Below, in pieces: positions 1-9,743 of a stretch of 64,000 nt of DNA; within the stretch, counting starts at the first letter, position 1; each line of letters starts with the position of its first letter. The DNA lies in the NCBI RefSeq assembly GCF_019212185.1, contig NZ_CP078138.1, positions 5,748,501 to 5,812,500 on the forward strand. The letters run 5' to 3'. Origin of the DNA: Pseudomonas fluorescens (lineage in GTDB: Bacteria; Pseudomonadota; Gammaproteobacteria; Pseudomonadales; Pseudomonadaceae). A model generated the notes under the pieces. That model saw nothing but the letters and a program-made list of their open reading frames with translations, searched no databases and had not been told where the DNA came from. The position numbers and the translations under genes were made by a program.

Positions 1-1276
1 CGGGCTGCGCCTGGCTCTTGACCCGCTCAATGATGCCTTCCAGCGAGTCACTGACAATCGACGGCACCGTGCACAGGGCTGCGGTCGCCGCCAAGTCCCA
101 GCCGAGGTTGGCTGGCGCGTACCAGATCACCTGATCGGCATCGACCACACTTTCCGGCAGGCCGTCACGGTGCGCGCCGAGCTTCATCGAGTTGGAGCGC
201 GGCTCAATGATCGCGATCAGCGGCGCATCGCCAATGCGCTTGCGCAGGCCATCGAGGGTGGTGGCAATCGCTGTCGGGTGGTGGGCAAAGTCGTCGTAGA
301 TGGTGATCCCGTTGACCTGGGCCACCACTTCCATGCGCCGTTTCACACTCTTAAATGCGCTCAGGGCAGCGATCCCCATGCTCGGGACCACGCCCACGTG
401 TCGCGCTGCCGCCAAGGTCGCCAAGGCGTTGGCCACATTGTGCTGGCCGGTCATGTCCCACTCCACCACGCCCTGGGCGACGCCCTCGAACATGACTTCG
501 AAGCGCGAGCCGTCCTCGCTGAGCAGCTTGACCTGCCACTGGCCGCCGGCGCCGGTGGTTTGCACCGGGGTCCAGCAACCCATTTCGATGACCCGCTGCA
601 GCGCCGGTTCGGTGGTCGGATGAATCACCAGGCCTTCACTCGGGATGGTGCGCACCAAGTGATGGAATTGCCGCTCGATGGCCGGCAAATCGGGGAAGAT
701 GTCCGCGTGATCGAACTCAAGGTTATTGAGAATCGCGGTGCGCGGACGGTAATGGACGAACTTCGAGCGCTTGTCGAAGAACGCGCTGTCATATTCATCG
801 GCTTCGATGACGAAGAACGGTGTGTCACCCAGGCGGGCCGACACCGAGAAATTCTGTGGCACGCCACCGATCAGGAAGCCCGGGCTCATGCCGGCGTGTT
901 CCAGGACCCAGGCCAGCATGCTGCTGGTAGTGGTTTTCCCGTGGGTACCCGCCACCGCCAGCACCCAGCGGCCTTGCAGCACGTGGTCAGCCAGCCATTG
1001 TGGACCGGAAACATAGGGCAGGCCCTTGTTCAGGACGTATTCGACGGCCGGGTTGCCACGGGACATGGCGTTGCCGATCACCACCAGGTCCGGGGCCGGA
1101 TCGAGCTGGGCCGGGTCGTAGCCTTGCGTCAGCTCAATGCCCTGCGCTTGCAGTTGAGTACTCATCGGCGGATAGACGTTGGCGTCGGAACCGGTCACGC
1201 GATGGCCCAGCTCTTTGGCCAGAACCGCCATCGAGCCCATGAAAGTGCCGCAGATACCCAGGATATGAATGTGCAT
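1..1276 (-). CDS. mpl: UDP-N-acetylmuramate:tripeptide ligase Mpl (3' end cut by window)
   Basis: Cytoplasmic peptidoglycan-recycling ligase that joins UDP-MurNAc to the recovered tripeptide L-Ala-gamma-D-Glu-meso-DAP. The minus-strand frame opens with MHIHILGICGTFMG, a Mur-ligase Rossmann-like start, followed by the ATP-binding loop GTHGKTTTSS, the central EADEYDSAFFDKRSKF stretch, and later TIYDDFAHHPTAI, all typical of Mpl. About 425 codons are visible of a family length near 450, so only the C-terminus is missing beyond base 1. The ATG at 1276 is the only sensible start, because the first residues already form the nucleotide-binding beta strand. It lies downstream of the regulator gene on the same strand, separated by about 90 bases. 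Identification is secure. Confidence 0.95.
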   Translation of the reverse strand, partial: MHIHILGICGTFMGSMAVLAKELGHRVTGSDANVYPPMSTQLQAQGIELTQGYDPAQLDPAPDLVVIGNAMSRGNPAVEYVLNKGLPYVSGPQWLADHVLQGRWVLAVAGTHGKTTTSSMLAWVLEHAGMSPGFLIGGVPQNFSVSARLGDTPFFVIEADEYDSAFFDKRSKFVHYRPRTAILNNLEFDHADIFPDLPAIERQFHHLVRTIPSEGLVIHPTTEPALQRVIEMGCWTPVQTTGAGGQWQVKLLSEDGSRFEVMFEGVAQGVVEWDMTGQHNVANALATLAAARHVGVVPSMGIAALSAFKSVKRRMEVVAQVNGITIYDDFAHHPTAIATTLDGLRKRIGDAPLIAIIEPRSNSMKLGAHRDGLPESVVDADQVIWYAPANLGWDLAATAALCTVPSIVSDSLEGIIERVKSQAQP

Positions 1277-1364
1277 AGTCAACCTCGTAAAACATCGAGG
1301 CAGGTTAGCGTAGGGTGGGGAAATTCGCACCCTTTAGCTGAGCGGACGCGGCGTGTCCGAGCAA

Positions 1365-3275
1365 CTAGCGGGCGATCGCGTGTTTGCGCAGCTTGCGATA
1401 GAGGGTATTGCGGCTGATGCCCAGTTGCTCGGCGGTATGGGTCATGTGCCAGCGCTGCTGCTCAAGGGCATTGAGCAGGGCCAGGCGCTCGGCGTCATCC
1501 AGCGGAAAATCGGTCAATGGCGGCGCACTGCTCATCTGCGGCCGCGACTGGCGAATCATCGCCGGCAGGTCATCCAGGCCGATGCTGCCATCCTCACACA
1601 AGGCGGCCAGGGTGCGCAGAACATTGCGCAACTGCCGCACGTTTCCCGGCCAGGCAAACGCCAGCAAGGCCTGCCGCGCCGGTTCGGCAATCTGTACCGC
1701 CTCGTCGCCGGCTTCCTCTGACAGGAGAAAATCCAGCAGCTGCGATTTGTCGCTGCGTTCGCGTAGTGCCGGCAAGGCCACTTCCAGACCATTGAGCCGG
1801 TAGTACAGATCCTCGCGGAAACCGCCATCCTGCACACGATCAAGCAGATTACGGTGGGTGGCGCTGATGATTCGCACGTTGACCGCCTGCGGTTCGCCGC
1901 CAATGGGCACCACCAGCCGATCCTCGAGCACCCGCAGCAGGCGGGTTTGCAGGGCCAGCGGCATGTCGCCAATCTCGTCGAGGAACAAGGTGCCGCCATC
2001 GGCCTGTTGCAACTTGCCGCGCATGCCTTCCTTGCGTGCCCCGGTAAAACTGCCGCCGCGATAACCAAACAGCTCGCTTTCGATCAGACTTTCCGGGATC
2101 GCCGCGCAATTGAGTGCGACGAATGCCTTGTCCGCGCGCTGGCTGGCCTGATGCACCGCCTTGGCGAACGCCTCCTTGCCGGAGCCGGTTTCGCCATTGA
2201 TCAACAGCGGCACATCACGCTCGAACACCCGCAGCGCTTTACGGAAGTCCGCCTGCAGCCCTTCGTCACCCAGGCAAATGCCGGCCAGGGGTGGCCGCTC
2301 CTCGATTTTCCGCGCAGGCACCAGCGGCACCGGCACACTGCGCGCCTGGCCGCGCAGTACGGCAAACAATCCGCGCCCGTCGCGGGTCCGCAGCGGCCAA
2401 CTGGCGCTGGCGTTAACGCTGGCGCGGGACAGCAGTTCGTCCAGCGAACAGTCGAAAAAGTTATCCACCGGCTTGCCCACCAGACCGCCACGAATGTGCC
2501 CCAACAGGTTCAACGCACTCTGATTGACCGCACTGATCCGCCCTTCGCCGTCGAACGCCAGCAAGCCTTCACTGAACAACCCCACCGATTCCGCCTGCAG
2601 GTGGAAGCGCAACAGCCACTGATTTTCGAAATGTCGCAGGAAATAGCAGCTCTCGATCATTTTCGCCGAGAGGTTGACCAGCGCCATGGTGTGGAACTGG
2701 CTTTGCCGGGAAACGTCGTGGCGCGCCGATGAGACGTCGAGCACCGCCAGCAATTCGCCATGGGGATCGAACACCGGACTGGCGGAACAGGTCAGGCCGG
2801 TGTGCCGGCCGCGAAAGTGTTCATCCTGATGAATGGTCAGGGCCTGGCGTTCCACCAGGCACGTACCGATGCCGTTGGTACCTTCGCAGGCCTCGCTCCA
2901 GTCGGCGCCCAACCACAGCCCCGCACGTTCGAAAATGCGCCGCTCGGTGGGCGCGGTGACACAGTTGAGAATCACCCCGCGAGCATCGGTCAGCAGCACC
3001 GCATGGCCGGCACCGGACAATTGCTGATGCAGGCTGGTCATTTCGCCGCCAGCGATGTGCAGCACCTGTTGCAGGCGCTCGCGACTCTCCAGCACACGGC
3101 CGTGTTCCAGCACCGTAGGGGCCATGTTCAACGCCGGATCGAGATGGTAATCCTCAAGGCAGCGCAGCCAGGAACGGGCGATCGACGGATCACTGCCCGG
3201 CCCCTGCAATTGGTGTTTGCCCTGAGTAACGGTCAACACCTGCTGGGCATGGCGACTCAAATGGTTGTTGTGCAT
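1365..3275 (-). CDS. eatR: Sigma54-dependent enhancer-binding regulator (AcoR/EatR type)
   Basis: Transcriptional activator of the divergent ethanolamine/aldehyde locus. The 636-residue protein has an N-terminal GAF-like sensory region (CEGTNGIGTCLVE), a PAS-like segment (FDGEGRISAVNQSALNLLG), a central AAA+ domain with Walker A GETGSGKEAFAKA, the sigma54-contacting ESELFGYRGGSFTGA (the GAFTGA loop reads GSFTGA here), Walker B GGTLFLDEIGDM, and a C-terminal Fis-type helix-turn-helix (HTAEQLGISRNTLYRKLRKH). This is the AcoR architecture. By position, divergent to aldehyde dehydrogenase and eutBC, it corresponds to P. aeruginosa PA4021/EatR, the known RpoN partner for ethanolamine use; that symbol is assigned from context. 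The serine in GSFTGA is a modest departure from the canonical alanine. Confidence 0.85.
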   Translation of the reverse strand: MHNNHLSRHAQQVLTVTQGKHQLQGPGSDPSIARSWLRCLEDYHLDPALNMAPTVLEHGRVLESRERLQQVLHIAGGEMTSLHQQLSGAGHAVLLTDARGVILNCVTAPTERRIFERAGLWLGADWSEACEGTNGIGTCLVERQALTIHQDEHFRGRHTGLTCSASPVFDPHGELLAVLDVSSARHDVSRQSQFHTMALVNLSAKMIESCYFLRHFENQWLLRFHLQAESVGLFSEGLLAFDGEGRISAVNQSALNLLGHIRGGLVGKPVDNFFDCSLDELLSRASVNASASWPLRTRDGRGLFAVLRGQARSVPVPLVPARKIEERPPLAGICLGDEGLQADFRKALRVFERDVPLLINGETGSGKEAFAKAVHQASQRADKAFVALNCAAIPESLIESELFGYRGGSFTGARKEGMRGKLQQADGGTLFLDEIGDMPLALQTRLLRVLEDRLVVPIGGEPQAVNVRIISATHRNLLDRVQDGGFREDLYYRLNGLEVALPALRERSDKSQLLDFLLSEEAGDEAVQIAEPARQALLAFAWPGNVRQLRNVLRTLAALCEDGSIGLDDLPAMIRQSRPQMSSAPPLTDFPLDDAERLALLNALEQQRWHMTHTAEQLGISRNTLYRKLRKHAIAR

Positions 3276-3389
3276 TTCTTATTCTGCTCCAGGGGGTGCG
3301 GCGAACCTGGCCTGTGGACGCCCAGCATCCCCCAGCCATCGGCGCATTGCAATGGCGACGAGACCGGCCGGTCACACTGTGTGCCATAA

Positions 3390-3420
3390 GCGGTACAAAG
3401 TGTCACACCCGCTGTACCGC
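3390..3420. promoter_or_regulatory. Candidate enhancer (UAS) palindrome for the sigma54 regulator
   Basis: Perfect 8-base inverted arms, GCGGTACA at 3390-3397 and TGTACCGC at 3413-3420, flank a 15-base spacer that includes TGTCACA; a second TGTCACA follows at 3424-3430. It lies about 75-105 bases upstream of the sigma54 promoter and between the divergent regulator and dehydrogenase genes, which is where an enhancer-binding protein would sit. The assignment to EatR is inference from position. Confidence 0.45.
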
Positions 3421-3492
3421 ATCTGTCACAAGCCTCACCGAATCCATTGAGAAAAACCTGCCAACCCCTTGATTTACAAGACCTGGACGGCA

Positions 3493-3509
3493 CTGGCCCG
3501 ACCTTTGCT
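3493..3509 (+). promoter_or_regulatory. Sigma54 (-24/-12) promoter of the ethanolamine operon
   Basis: CTGGCCCGACCTTTGCT fits the RpoN consensus YTGGCACGRNNNTTGCW at all but one defined position, with GG (3495-3496) and GC (3507-3508) exactly 10 bases apart. It is followed by about 70 bases of leader before the dehydrogenase start. The neighbouring sigma54-dependent activator makes this a well-supported promoter. Confidence 0.8.
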
Positions 3510-3576
3510 CTAGGCTTGTACAAGCGCTTACCGCGCGTACTCCCTTATAAGCACAAAAGCCAAGGAGACACTCATC

Positions 3577-5097
3577 ATGCGTTACGCTCACCCCGGTACC
3601 GAAGGTGCAATCGTTTCGTTCAAGAGCAAATACGGTAACTACATCGGTGGCGAATTTGTCGCGCCGGTCAAAGGTCAGTACTTCACCAACACCTCGCCGG
3701 TGAACGGCCAACCGATTGCCGAGTTCCCCCGCTCCACGGCTGAAGACATCGAAAAAGCCCTGGACGCTGCCCACGCAGCCGCCGATGCCTGGGGCAGCAC
3801 TTCTGTCCAGGCGCGCTCGCTGATCCTGCTGAAAATCGCTGATCGTATCGAACAGAATCTGGAAACCCTGGCAATCACCGAAAGCTGGGACAACGGCAAG
3901 GCCGTGCGCGAAACCCTGAACGCCGACATTCCGCTGGCCGCCGACCATTTCCGCTACTTCGCCGGCTGCCTGCGCGCGCAGGAAGGCAGTGCCGCGGAAA
4001 TCGACGGCAACACCGTGGCCTATCACATTCACGAACCGCTGGGCGTTGTCGGGCAGATCATCCCGTGGAACTTCCCGATCCTGATGGCCGCCTGGAAGCT
4101 CGCACCAGCCCTGGCCGCCGGTAACTGCGTGGTACTCAAACCGGCCGAGCAAACTCCGCTGGGCATCACCGTACTGATGGAGCTGATTGGCGACCTGCTG
4201 CCGCCGGGCGTGCTGAACGTGGTGCAAGGGTTCGGCCGCGAAGCCGGTGAAGCCCTGGCCACCAGCAAGCGTATTGCCAAAATTGCCTTTACCGGCTCGA
4301 CTCCGGTGGGCTCGCACATCATGAAGTGCGCAGCGGAAAACATCATTCCGTCCACTGTGGAGCTGGGCGGCAAATCGCCGAACATCTTCTTCGAAGACAT
4401 CATGAAGGCCGAGCCGAGCTTCATCGAGAAAGCCGCTGAAGGCCTGGTGCTGGCGTTCTTCAACCAGGGCGAAGTCTGCACCTGCCCGTCCCGTGCGCTG
4501 GTACAGGAATCGATCTACGACGAATTCATGCAAGTGGTGATGAAGAAAGTCCTGCAGATCAAACGCGGCGACCCGCTGGACACCGACACCATGGTCGGCG
4601 CCCAGGCCTCGGAGCAGCAATTCGACAAGATCCTTTCGTACCTGGAAATCGCCAAGGGCGAAGGCGCGGAGCTGCTGACCGGCGGCAAGGTGGAAAAACT
4701 CGAAGGCAACCTGGCGAGCGGATACTACATCCAGCCAACGCTGCTCAAGGGCACCAACAAAATGCGCGTGTTCCAGGAAGAAATCTTTGGCCCGGTGGTC
4801 AGCATCACCACCTTCAAGGACGAAGCCGAAGCCCTGGCCATCGCCAACGACACCGAGTTCGGCCTTGGCGCCGGCCTCTGGACCCGCGACATCAACCGCG
4901 CTTACCGCATGGGCCGCGCGATCAAGGCTGGTCGCGTCTGGACCAACTGCTACCACCTGTACCCGGCGCACGCCGCATTCGGTGGCTACAAGAAGTCCGG
5001 CGTCGGCCGCGAAACCCACAAAATGATGCTCGACCACTACCAGCAAACCAAAAACCTGCTGGTGAGCTACGACATCAACCCACTGGGCTTCTTCTGA
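3577..5097 (+). CDS. exaC: NAD-dependent aldehyde dehydrogenase (acetaldehyde, ExaC/AldB type)
   Basis: Oxidises acetaldehyde, the product of ethanolamine ammonia-lyase, to acetate. The 506-residue length is standard for class ExaC/AldB enzymes. The catalytic general base is Glu262 in VELGGKSPN and the nucleophile is Cys301 in [12 protein letters not shown]; the cofactor motif [11 protein letters not shown] is present. The start is supported by AAGGAG nine bases upstream. It is the first gene behind the sigma54 promoter and precedes eutH, eutB and eutC, so it probably completes ethanolamine breakdown. P. aeruginosa carries two such enzymes, so the symbol exaC describes the family rather than strict orthology. 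Confidence 0.9.
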   Translation: MRYAHPGTEGAIVSFKSKYGNYIGGEFVAPVKGQYFTNTSPVNGQPIAEFPRSTAEDIEKALDAAHAAADAWGSTSVQARSLILLKIADRIEQNLETLAITESWDNGKAVRETLNADIPLAADHFRYFAGCLRAQEGSAAEIDGNTVAYHIHEPLGVVGQIIPWNFPILMAAWKLAPALAAGNCVVLKPAEQTPLGITVLMELIGDLLPPGVLNVVQGFGREAGEALATSKRIAKIAFTGSTPVGSHIMKCAAENIIPSTVELGGKSPNIFFEDIMKAEPSFIEKAAEGLVLAFFNQGEVCTCPSRALVQESIYDEFMQVVMKKVLQIKRGDPLDTDTMVGAQASEQQFDKILSYLEIAKGEGAELLTGGKVEKLEGNLASGYYIQPTLLKGTNKMRVFQEEIFGPVVSITTFKDEAEALAIANDTEFGLGAGLWTRDINRAYRMGRAIKAGRVWTNCYHLYPAHAAFGGYKKSGVGRETHKMMLDHYQQTKNLLVSYDINPLGFF

Positions 5098-5102
5098 TTG
5101 AC

Positions 5103-5130
5103 CCTCCCGGCGACTTCGGTCGCCGGGAGG
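5103..5130 (+). other. Strong intergenic hairpin with UUCG loop
   Basis: Perfect 12-base arms CCTCCCGGCGAC and GTCGCCGGGAGG close a TTCG tetraloop just after the dehydrogenase stop. There is no T run, so it is more likely an mRNA 3'-end stabiliser or partial attenuator between the dehydrogenase and eutH than a full intrinsic terminator. Confidence 0.6.
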
Positions 5131-5283
5131 CGCTTCGCTGTCCGCGTCACCGCTTATTTTTGCATCGACTTCGCCGTTCACCCGCGGCGGATGCCTTGTT
5201 GCAAGCGCATTTCCCCGATTCATGCAGCGCTCGCCCCGGGCCTCAGGCTGCGCTGAAAAACAACAATAAGAAGGAACTATGCA

Positions 5284-6564
5284 ATGGATCAGATCGGCAA
5301 CTACGTGCTCTATCTCATTATGTTCTGTGCCGTACTCGGCGCCTTCGCCGCGATTTACAACAGCGATGAAGGGCTGGGTAAAGAATTCATGGAGGGCATC
5401 CATGCCACGGGCCACATCTTTGTCCCGGCGGCCGGCATCATGGCCTCCATCCCCTACCTGACCGTGGTCATCGAAAAAGCCTTCGGCCCATTCTTCAGCG
5501 CCCTGGGCGCCGACCCGGCGCTGGCGGCGACCATGATCATCGCCTCAGACATGGGCGGCTACCACCTGGCCTCGGCCCTGGCAGCCAGCAAAGAAGCGCT
5601 GGTGATGGCGCTGATTACCGGCTTCATGGGCGGTGCAACCATCGTCTTCTCAATTCCCATGGGCCTGGCGATGCTCGACAAGCGCGACCATAAATACATG
5701 GCCCTGGGCATCATGTCGGGAATCCTGACCATCCCACTGGGCGTGCTGATCGCCAGCGTGATCCTCGCGTTCAGCAATCCGTTGGTCCGCGAACTGGTCT
5801 CGACCAACGGCGAGGCCACCTATCAACTGGCACTCGGCCTGGGCAGCATCTTCGCCAACCTGCTGCCGATCCTGATCTTCGTTGTCGCCCTGGCCCTCGG
5901 CCTGCGCTTCCTGCCCGACCTGATGATTAAGGGTTTCATCGTCTTTGGTCGAACCCTCGATGCCGCGATCAAGTTGGTCCTGGTGTTCTCCATCGTCGAA
6001 TACTTCACCGGCGTGTTCACCCTGGTCTTTGGCGCCTGGGGTTTCCACCCGATCATCGCCGATGCCGAGGATCAGACCCGCGCCCTGGAAACCGCTGGCT
6101 ACATCGGCATCATGCTGGCCGGCGCATTCCCGATGGTCTACCTGCTGCGCAAATACCTCGGTAAACCGCTGGAAAGCCTGGGTGGCAAGATTGGCCTGAG
6201 CGCCGTCGGCAGCGCCGGCATGCTGGCGACCATTGCCAACATCCTCGCAATGTTCCGCCTGGTGCGCTTCATGCCGCCCAAGGACAAGGTGATCAACATT
6301 GCCTTTGGCGTGTGCGCGGCGTTCCTGCTCGGCGACCACCTGTCGTTTACCGCCAACTTCCAACCGACCATCATCCTGCCAGTGCTGATTGGCAAGATAA
6401 GTGCAGGTTTCATCGCCGTCGGTCTGGCGTATTGGCTGTCTGTGCCCAAGGCCCTGCAACTGGAAGCTGAAGACCGTGCCGCCGGAATCATTGCCGAAGG
6501 CGAGTACCTGGGCCTGCCGGTGCCGGAAACCATCGCCCCGAACGGCGTCAAGGCCACGGTTTGA
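5284..6564 (+). CDS. eutH: EutH-type ethanolamine permease
   Basis: Inner-membrane protein of 426 residues with about ten to eleven hydrophobic helices. It starts MDQIGNYVLYLIMFCAVLGAF and contains the EutH-characteristic segments DMGGYHLASALAASKE and FAFGVCAAFLLGDH-like text (read here as INIAFGVCAAFLLGDHLSF). It would import ethanolamine for the lyase encoded just downstream. The start has AAGGA eight bases upstream. In P. aeruginosa the equivalent position carries an amino-acid/APC-type permease (PA4023), so use of EutH here is a different solution to uptake. No microcompartment shell genes are present. Confidence 0.88.
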   Translation: MDQIGNYVLYLIMFCAVLGAFAAIYNSDEGLGKEFMEGIHATGHIFVPAAGIMASIPYLTVVIEKAFGPFFSALGADPALAATMIIASDMGGYHLASALAASKEALVMALITGFMGGATIVFSIPMGLAMLDKRDHKYMALGIMSGILTIPLGVLIASVILAFSNPLVRELVSTNGEATYQLALGLGSIFANLLPILIFVVALALGLRFLPDLMIKGFIVFGRTLDAAIKLVLVFSIVEYFTGVFTLVFGAWGFHPIIADAEDQTRALETAGYIGIMLAGAFPMVYLLRKYLGKPLESLGGKIGLSAVGSAGMLATIANILAMFRLVRFMPPKDKVINIAFGVCAAFLLGDHLSFTANFQPTIILPVLIGKISAGFIAVGLAYWLSVPKALQLEAEDRAAGIIAEGEYLGLPVPETIAPNGVKATV

Positions 6565-6661
6565 GTGCGCTGCATTGAAGTGCGCAAGCTGCACCAGGCG
6601 TGGCATGCTGGATCGACCGCAGCCCCGCCCAGCGCACTTTCCAATTTGAACGGAGACTGAG

Positions 6662-8056
6662 ATGGCAAGTTTTTCCCATAGCGTCGGCGCCCAGACGTAC
6701 CGCTTCGACGACCTCAAGGACGTCATGGCCAAGGCCAGCCCGGCGCGCTCCGGAGACTTCCTGGCCGGTGTTGCCGCCCACAACGATGGCGAACGGGTCG
6801 CGGCGCAAATGGCCCTGGCCGACATCCCGCTCAAGCACTTCCTGCAGGAAGCGCTGATTCCCTACGAAAGCGATGAAGTCACCCGGCTGATCATCGACAC
6901 CCACGATGCCCAGGCTTTTACCACCGTCAGTCACCTCACCGTCGGCGGTTTCCGCGATTGGCTACTCAGCGACGCGGCCGATGAACACAGCCTGCGCGCG
7001 CTGGCGCCAGGCCTGACTCCGGAAATGGCCGCCGCCGTGTCGAAGATCATGCGCGTGCAGGATCTGGTGCTGGTCGCGCAGAAGATCCGCGTGGTCACCC
7101 GCTTCCGCGGCACCCTCGGCTTGCGCGGCCGCCTGTCGACTCGTCTGCAGCCTAACCACCCCACCGACGAACCGGCGGGCATCGCCGCGAGCATCCTCGA
7201 TGGCCTGCTCTACGGTAACGGCGACGCGATGATTGGCATCAACCCAGCCACCGACAGCATCGCCTCGATCTGCGCCATGCTGGAAATGCTCGATGCCGTG
7301 ATCCAACGCTACGAAATTCCGACTCAGGCCTGCGTGCTGACCCACGTCACCACTTCAATCGAAGCGATCAACCGTGGCGTGCCGCTGGACCTGGTGTTCC
7401 AGTCGATCGCCGGCACCGAAGCAGCGAATGCCAGTTTCGGCATCAGCCTCAGCGTGTTGCAGGAGGGCTATGACGCCGGCTTGAGCCTCAACCGTGGCAC
7501 CCTCGGGCAGAACCTGATGTATTTCGAGACCGGCCAAGGCAGCGCCCTGTCGGCTAACGCCCATTTCGGCCTCGACCAGCAAACCTGTGAAACCCGCGCC
7601 TACGCGGTGGCGCGCCACTTCAAACCGTTCCTGGTCAATACCGTGGTGGGCTTCATCGGTCCGGAGTACCTGTACAACGGCAAACAGATCATCCGCGCCG
7701 GCCTCGAGGATCACTTTTGCGGCAAGTTGCTCGGTGTGCCAATGGGTTGCGACATCTGCTACACCAACCACGCCGAAGCCGACCAGGACGACATGGACAC
7801 CCTGCTGACCCTGCTGGGTGTGGCCGGGATCAACTTCATCATGGGCATTCCCGGCTCCGACGACATCATGCTCAACTACCAGACCACCTCATTCCACGAT
7901 GCCCTCTACGCGCGCCAGACCCTGGGCCTGAAACCGGCGCCGGAGTTCGAGGCGTGGCTGGCGAAGATGGGCATTTTCACTCAGGGTGACGGCAAAGTTC
8001 GTTTTGGCGACAACCTGCCGCCGGCCTTCCGCCATGCCTTGGCGCAACTGCGATGA
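6662..8056 (+). CDS. eutB: Ethanolamine ammonia-lyase heavy chain
   Basis: Large catalytic subunit of the adenosylcobalamin-dependent lyase that converts ethanolamine to acetaldehyde and ammonia. It has 464 residues, the usual length. Family text is recognisable, for example [60 protein letters not shown] and [24 protein letters not shown] lies six bases before the ATG. Its stop overlaps the eutC start by four bases, so the two subunits are translationally coupled. Activity requires adenosylcobalamin, which fits the cobalamin receptor and binding-protein genes elsewhere in the window. Confidence 0.96.
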   Translation: MASFSHSVGAQTYRFDDLKDVMAKASPARSGDFLAGVAAHNDGERVAAQMALADIPLKHFLQEALIPYESDEVTRLIIDTHDAQAFTTVSHLTVGGFRDWLLSDAADEHSLRALAPGLTPEMAAAVSKIMRVQDLVLVAQKIRVVTRFRGTLGLRGRLSTRLQPNHPTDEPAGIAASILDGLLYGNGDAMIGINPATDSIASICAMLEMLDAVIQRYEIPTQACVLTHVTTSIEAINRGVPLDLVFQSIAGTEAANASFGISLSVLQEGYDAGLSLNRGTLGQNLMYFETGQGSALSANAHFGLDQQTCETRAYAVARHFKPFLVNTVVGFIGPEYLYNGKQIIRAGLEDHFCGKLLGVPMGCDICYTNHAEADQDDMDTLLTLLGVAGINFIMGIPGSDDIMLNYQTTSFHDALYARQTLGLKPAPEFEAWLAKMGIFTQGDGKVRFGDNLPPAFRHALAQLR

Positions 8057-8892
8057 GCGATCTGATGATGGATAAATCGGCAATCGATACGCAAAACCCC
8101 TGGCTGGATCTGCGCCGCCTGACGCCGGCACGAATCGCCCTCGGACGCAGCGGCACCAGTATGCCGACCAACGCCCAACTGGATTTCCAGTACGCCCATG
8201 CCCAGGCCCGGGATGCCGTGCACCTGCCGTTCGATCATGCCGGGCTGAGCCGCCAGTTGACCGAAGCCGGGCGCGACAGCCTGTTGCTGCACAGTGCCGC
8301 CGCAGACCGCGACAGCTACCTGCAACGCCCGGACCTTGGCCGCAAGTTGAGCGACGACTCGGCGCAAAAGCTGCGTGACTATGCGCTGGCACATCCCGGT
8401 GGCGTCGACTTGGCAGTGGTGGTAGCCGACGGGCTGTCGGCGCTGGCCGTGCATCGCCATACCTTGCCATTTTTGGCGCGCATGGAAGAACAAACCCAGG
8501 CCGAAGGCTGGTCGTTGTCGCCGGTCATCCTGGTGGAACAGGGTCGGGTCGCCGTCGCCGATGAAATCGGTGAGTTGCTGGGAGCCAAAATGGTGGTGAT
8601 CCTGATCGGCGAGCGTCCCGGCCTGAGTTCGCCTGACAGCCTCGGCCTGTATTTCACCTACAACCCCAAGGTCGGCCTGACGGATGCGTACCGCAATTGC
8701 ATTTCCAACGTGCGCCTGGAGGGTTTGAGTTACGGCATGGCGGCACATCGCTTGCTGTATCTGATGCGCGAAGCCTGTCGCCGCCAGCTGTCCGGGGTAA
8801 ACCTGAAAGATGAGGCCCAGGTGCAGACCATCGAGTCAGAAAACGACTCAGGGCAGCACGCCAATTTCCTACTCAATCACCCACAAGACTGA
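8053..8892 (+). CDS. eutC: Ethanolamine ammonia-lyase light chain
   Basis: Small subunit of ethanolamine ammonia-lyase, which contributes to adenosylcobalamin binding. The 279-residue protein shows family text such as [19 protein letters not shown] near the N-terminus, [31 protein letters not shown], and [15 protein letters not shown] with [19 protein letters not shown] at the C-terminal side. It overlaps eutB by four bases and is the last gene of the operon; about 130 bases without a clear terminator follow. Confidence 0.95.
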   Translation: MSDLMMDKSAIDTQNPWLDLRRLTPARIALGRSGTSMPTNAQLDFQYAHAQARDAVHLPFDHAGLSRQLTEAGRDSLLLHSAAADRDSYLQRPDLGRKLSDDSAQKLRDYALAHPGGVDLAVVVADGLSALAVHRHTLPFLARMEEQTQAEGWSLSPVILVEQGRVAVADEIGELLGAKMVVILIGERPGLSSPDSLGLYFTYNPKVGLTDAYRNCISNVRLEGLSYGMAAHRLLYLMREACRRQLSGVNLKDEAQVQTIESENDSGQHANFLLNHPQD

Positions 8893-9020
8893 GCCGAATC
8901 CGCATTGCGTTTTGCCGCAGCTTTGAGGCAGAGTCGACGAACGGCTGCCCGTGCGATGACACGATTGTCGTCAAATCCAATGGAAACTGCCGTCATAACT
9001 ACTTGAAGTTGAGGCCTCGC

Positions 9021-9482
9021 ATGCGGATTATTCAAGCAACTCTCGAGCACCTGGACCTGCTGACGCCTCTGTTCGTCAAGTACCGCGAGTTTTACGGCTC
9101 GCTGCCCTACCCTGACTCCTCCCGCGCGTTTCTGGAAAAGCGCCTGCGACGCAAGGAATCGGTGATCTACCTGGCCTTTCCGGATGATGATGACGGCCGA
9201 TTGCTGGGTTTTTGCCAGCTCTACCCGAGCTTTTCCTCGCTATCCCTCAAGCGGGTTTGGATCCTCAACGATATCTACGTGGCCGAAGACGCACGCCGCC
9301 AACTGGTGGCCGACAACCTGATGCGCACCGCAAAGAAAATGGCCAAGGAAACCCAAGCGGTACGCATGCGAGTTTCGACCGACAGCGCCAACCTGGTGGC
9401 GCAGAAAACCTACGAGTCCATTGGCTTTCGCGAAGACACCGAGTTCAAGAACTACATCTTGCCGATAAGTGACGAATTATAA
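9021..9482 (+). CDS. GNAT-family N-acetyltransferase
   Basis: A 153-residue protein of the GNAT fold. It begins MRIIQATLEHLDLLTPLF; the beta-4/beta-5 region reads LKRVWILNDIYVAEDARRQL followed by the acetyl-CoA-binding stretch and a C-terminal YESIGFREDTEFKNYIL. The ATG at 9021 has TTGAGG upstream and is preferred to the in-frame TTG at 9003. The substrate is not predictable from sequence. In P. aeruginosa an acetyltransferase gene also follows eutC, so synteny supports a real gene. Confidence 0.85.
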   Translation: MRIIQATLEHLDLLTPLFVKYREFYGSLPYPDSSRAFLEKRLRRKESVIYLAFPDDDDGRLLGFCQLYPSFSSLSLKRVWILNDIYVAEDARRQLVADNLMRTAKKMAKETQAVRMRVSTDSANLVAQKTYESIGFREDTEFKNYILPISDEL

Positions 9483-9500
9483 CTGCCGCCGTTGGCTCAA

Positions 9501-9521
9501 CTGGGACGCACAGCGTCCCAG
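9501..9521 (+). other. Intergenic hairpin after the acetyltransferase gene
   Basis: Perfect 9-base arms CTGGGACGC and GCGTCCCAG around a 3-base loop, 18 bases after the acetyltransferase stop. No T run follows, so it could act as a Rho-independent-like end only weakly. The rest of the 9483-9743 gap holds a TATAAT at 9634-9639 that may serve dedA, without a clear -35 element. Confidence 0.4.
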
Positions 9522-9743
9522 CGACCTGAATACGGGCTGTATCAGGCGCATTCAGCTTCGGCGTTGATGCATTTACCGGTCGCCTCCGAAATCCTTCGCT
9601 ACAAAACCCACACGCTTTTCACCTTCGTGTCCGTATAATTCCGAGCTCTATGGGCCGTAAGAATTCGTCCACAGCCCTGTAGCTCTCCTCTCTATTTATT
9701 CCGCACAGGCTTGCCGAGTCGAGCCATCACACAGGTGCCCTCC

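Noticed and set aside
3403..5415. 670-codon open frame on the minus strand opposite the aldehyde dehydrogenase
   Set aside because: It is antisense to a gene with intact catalytic motifs, has low-complexity His/Val/Gly-rich text and no family resemblance; a GC-rich-codon shadow.
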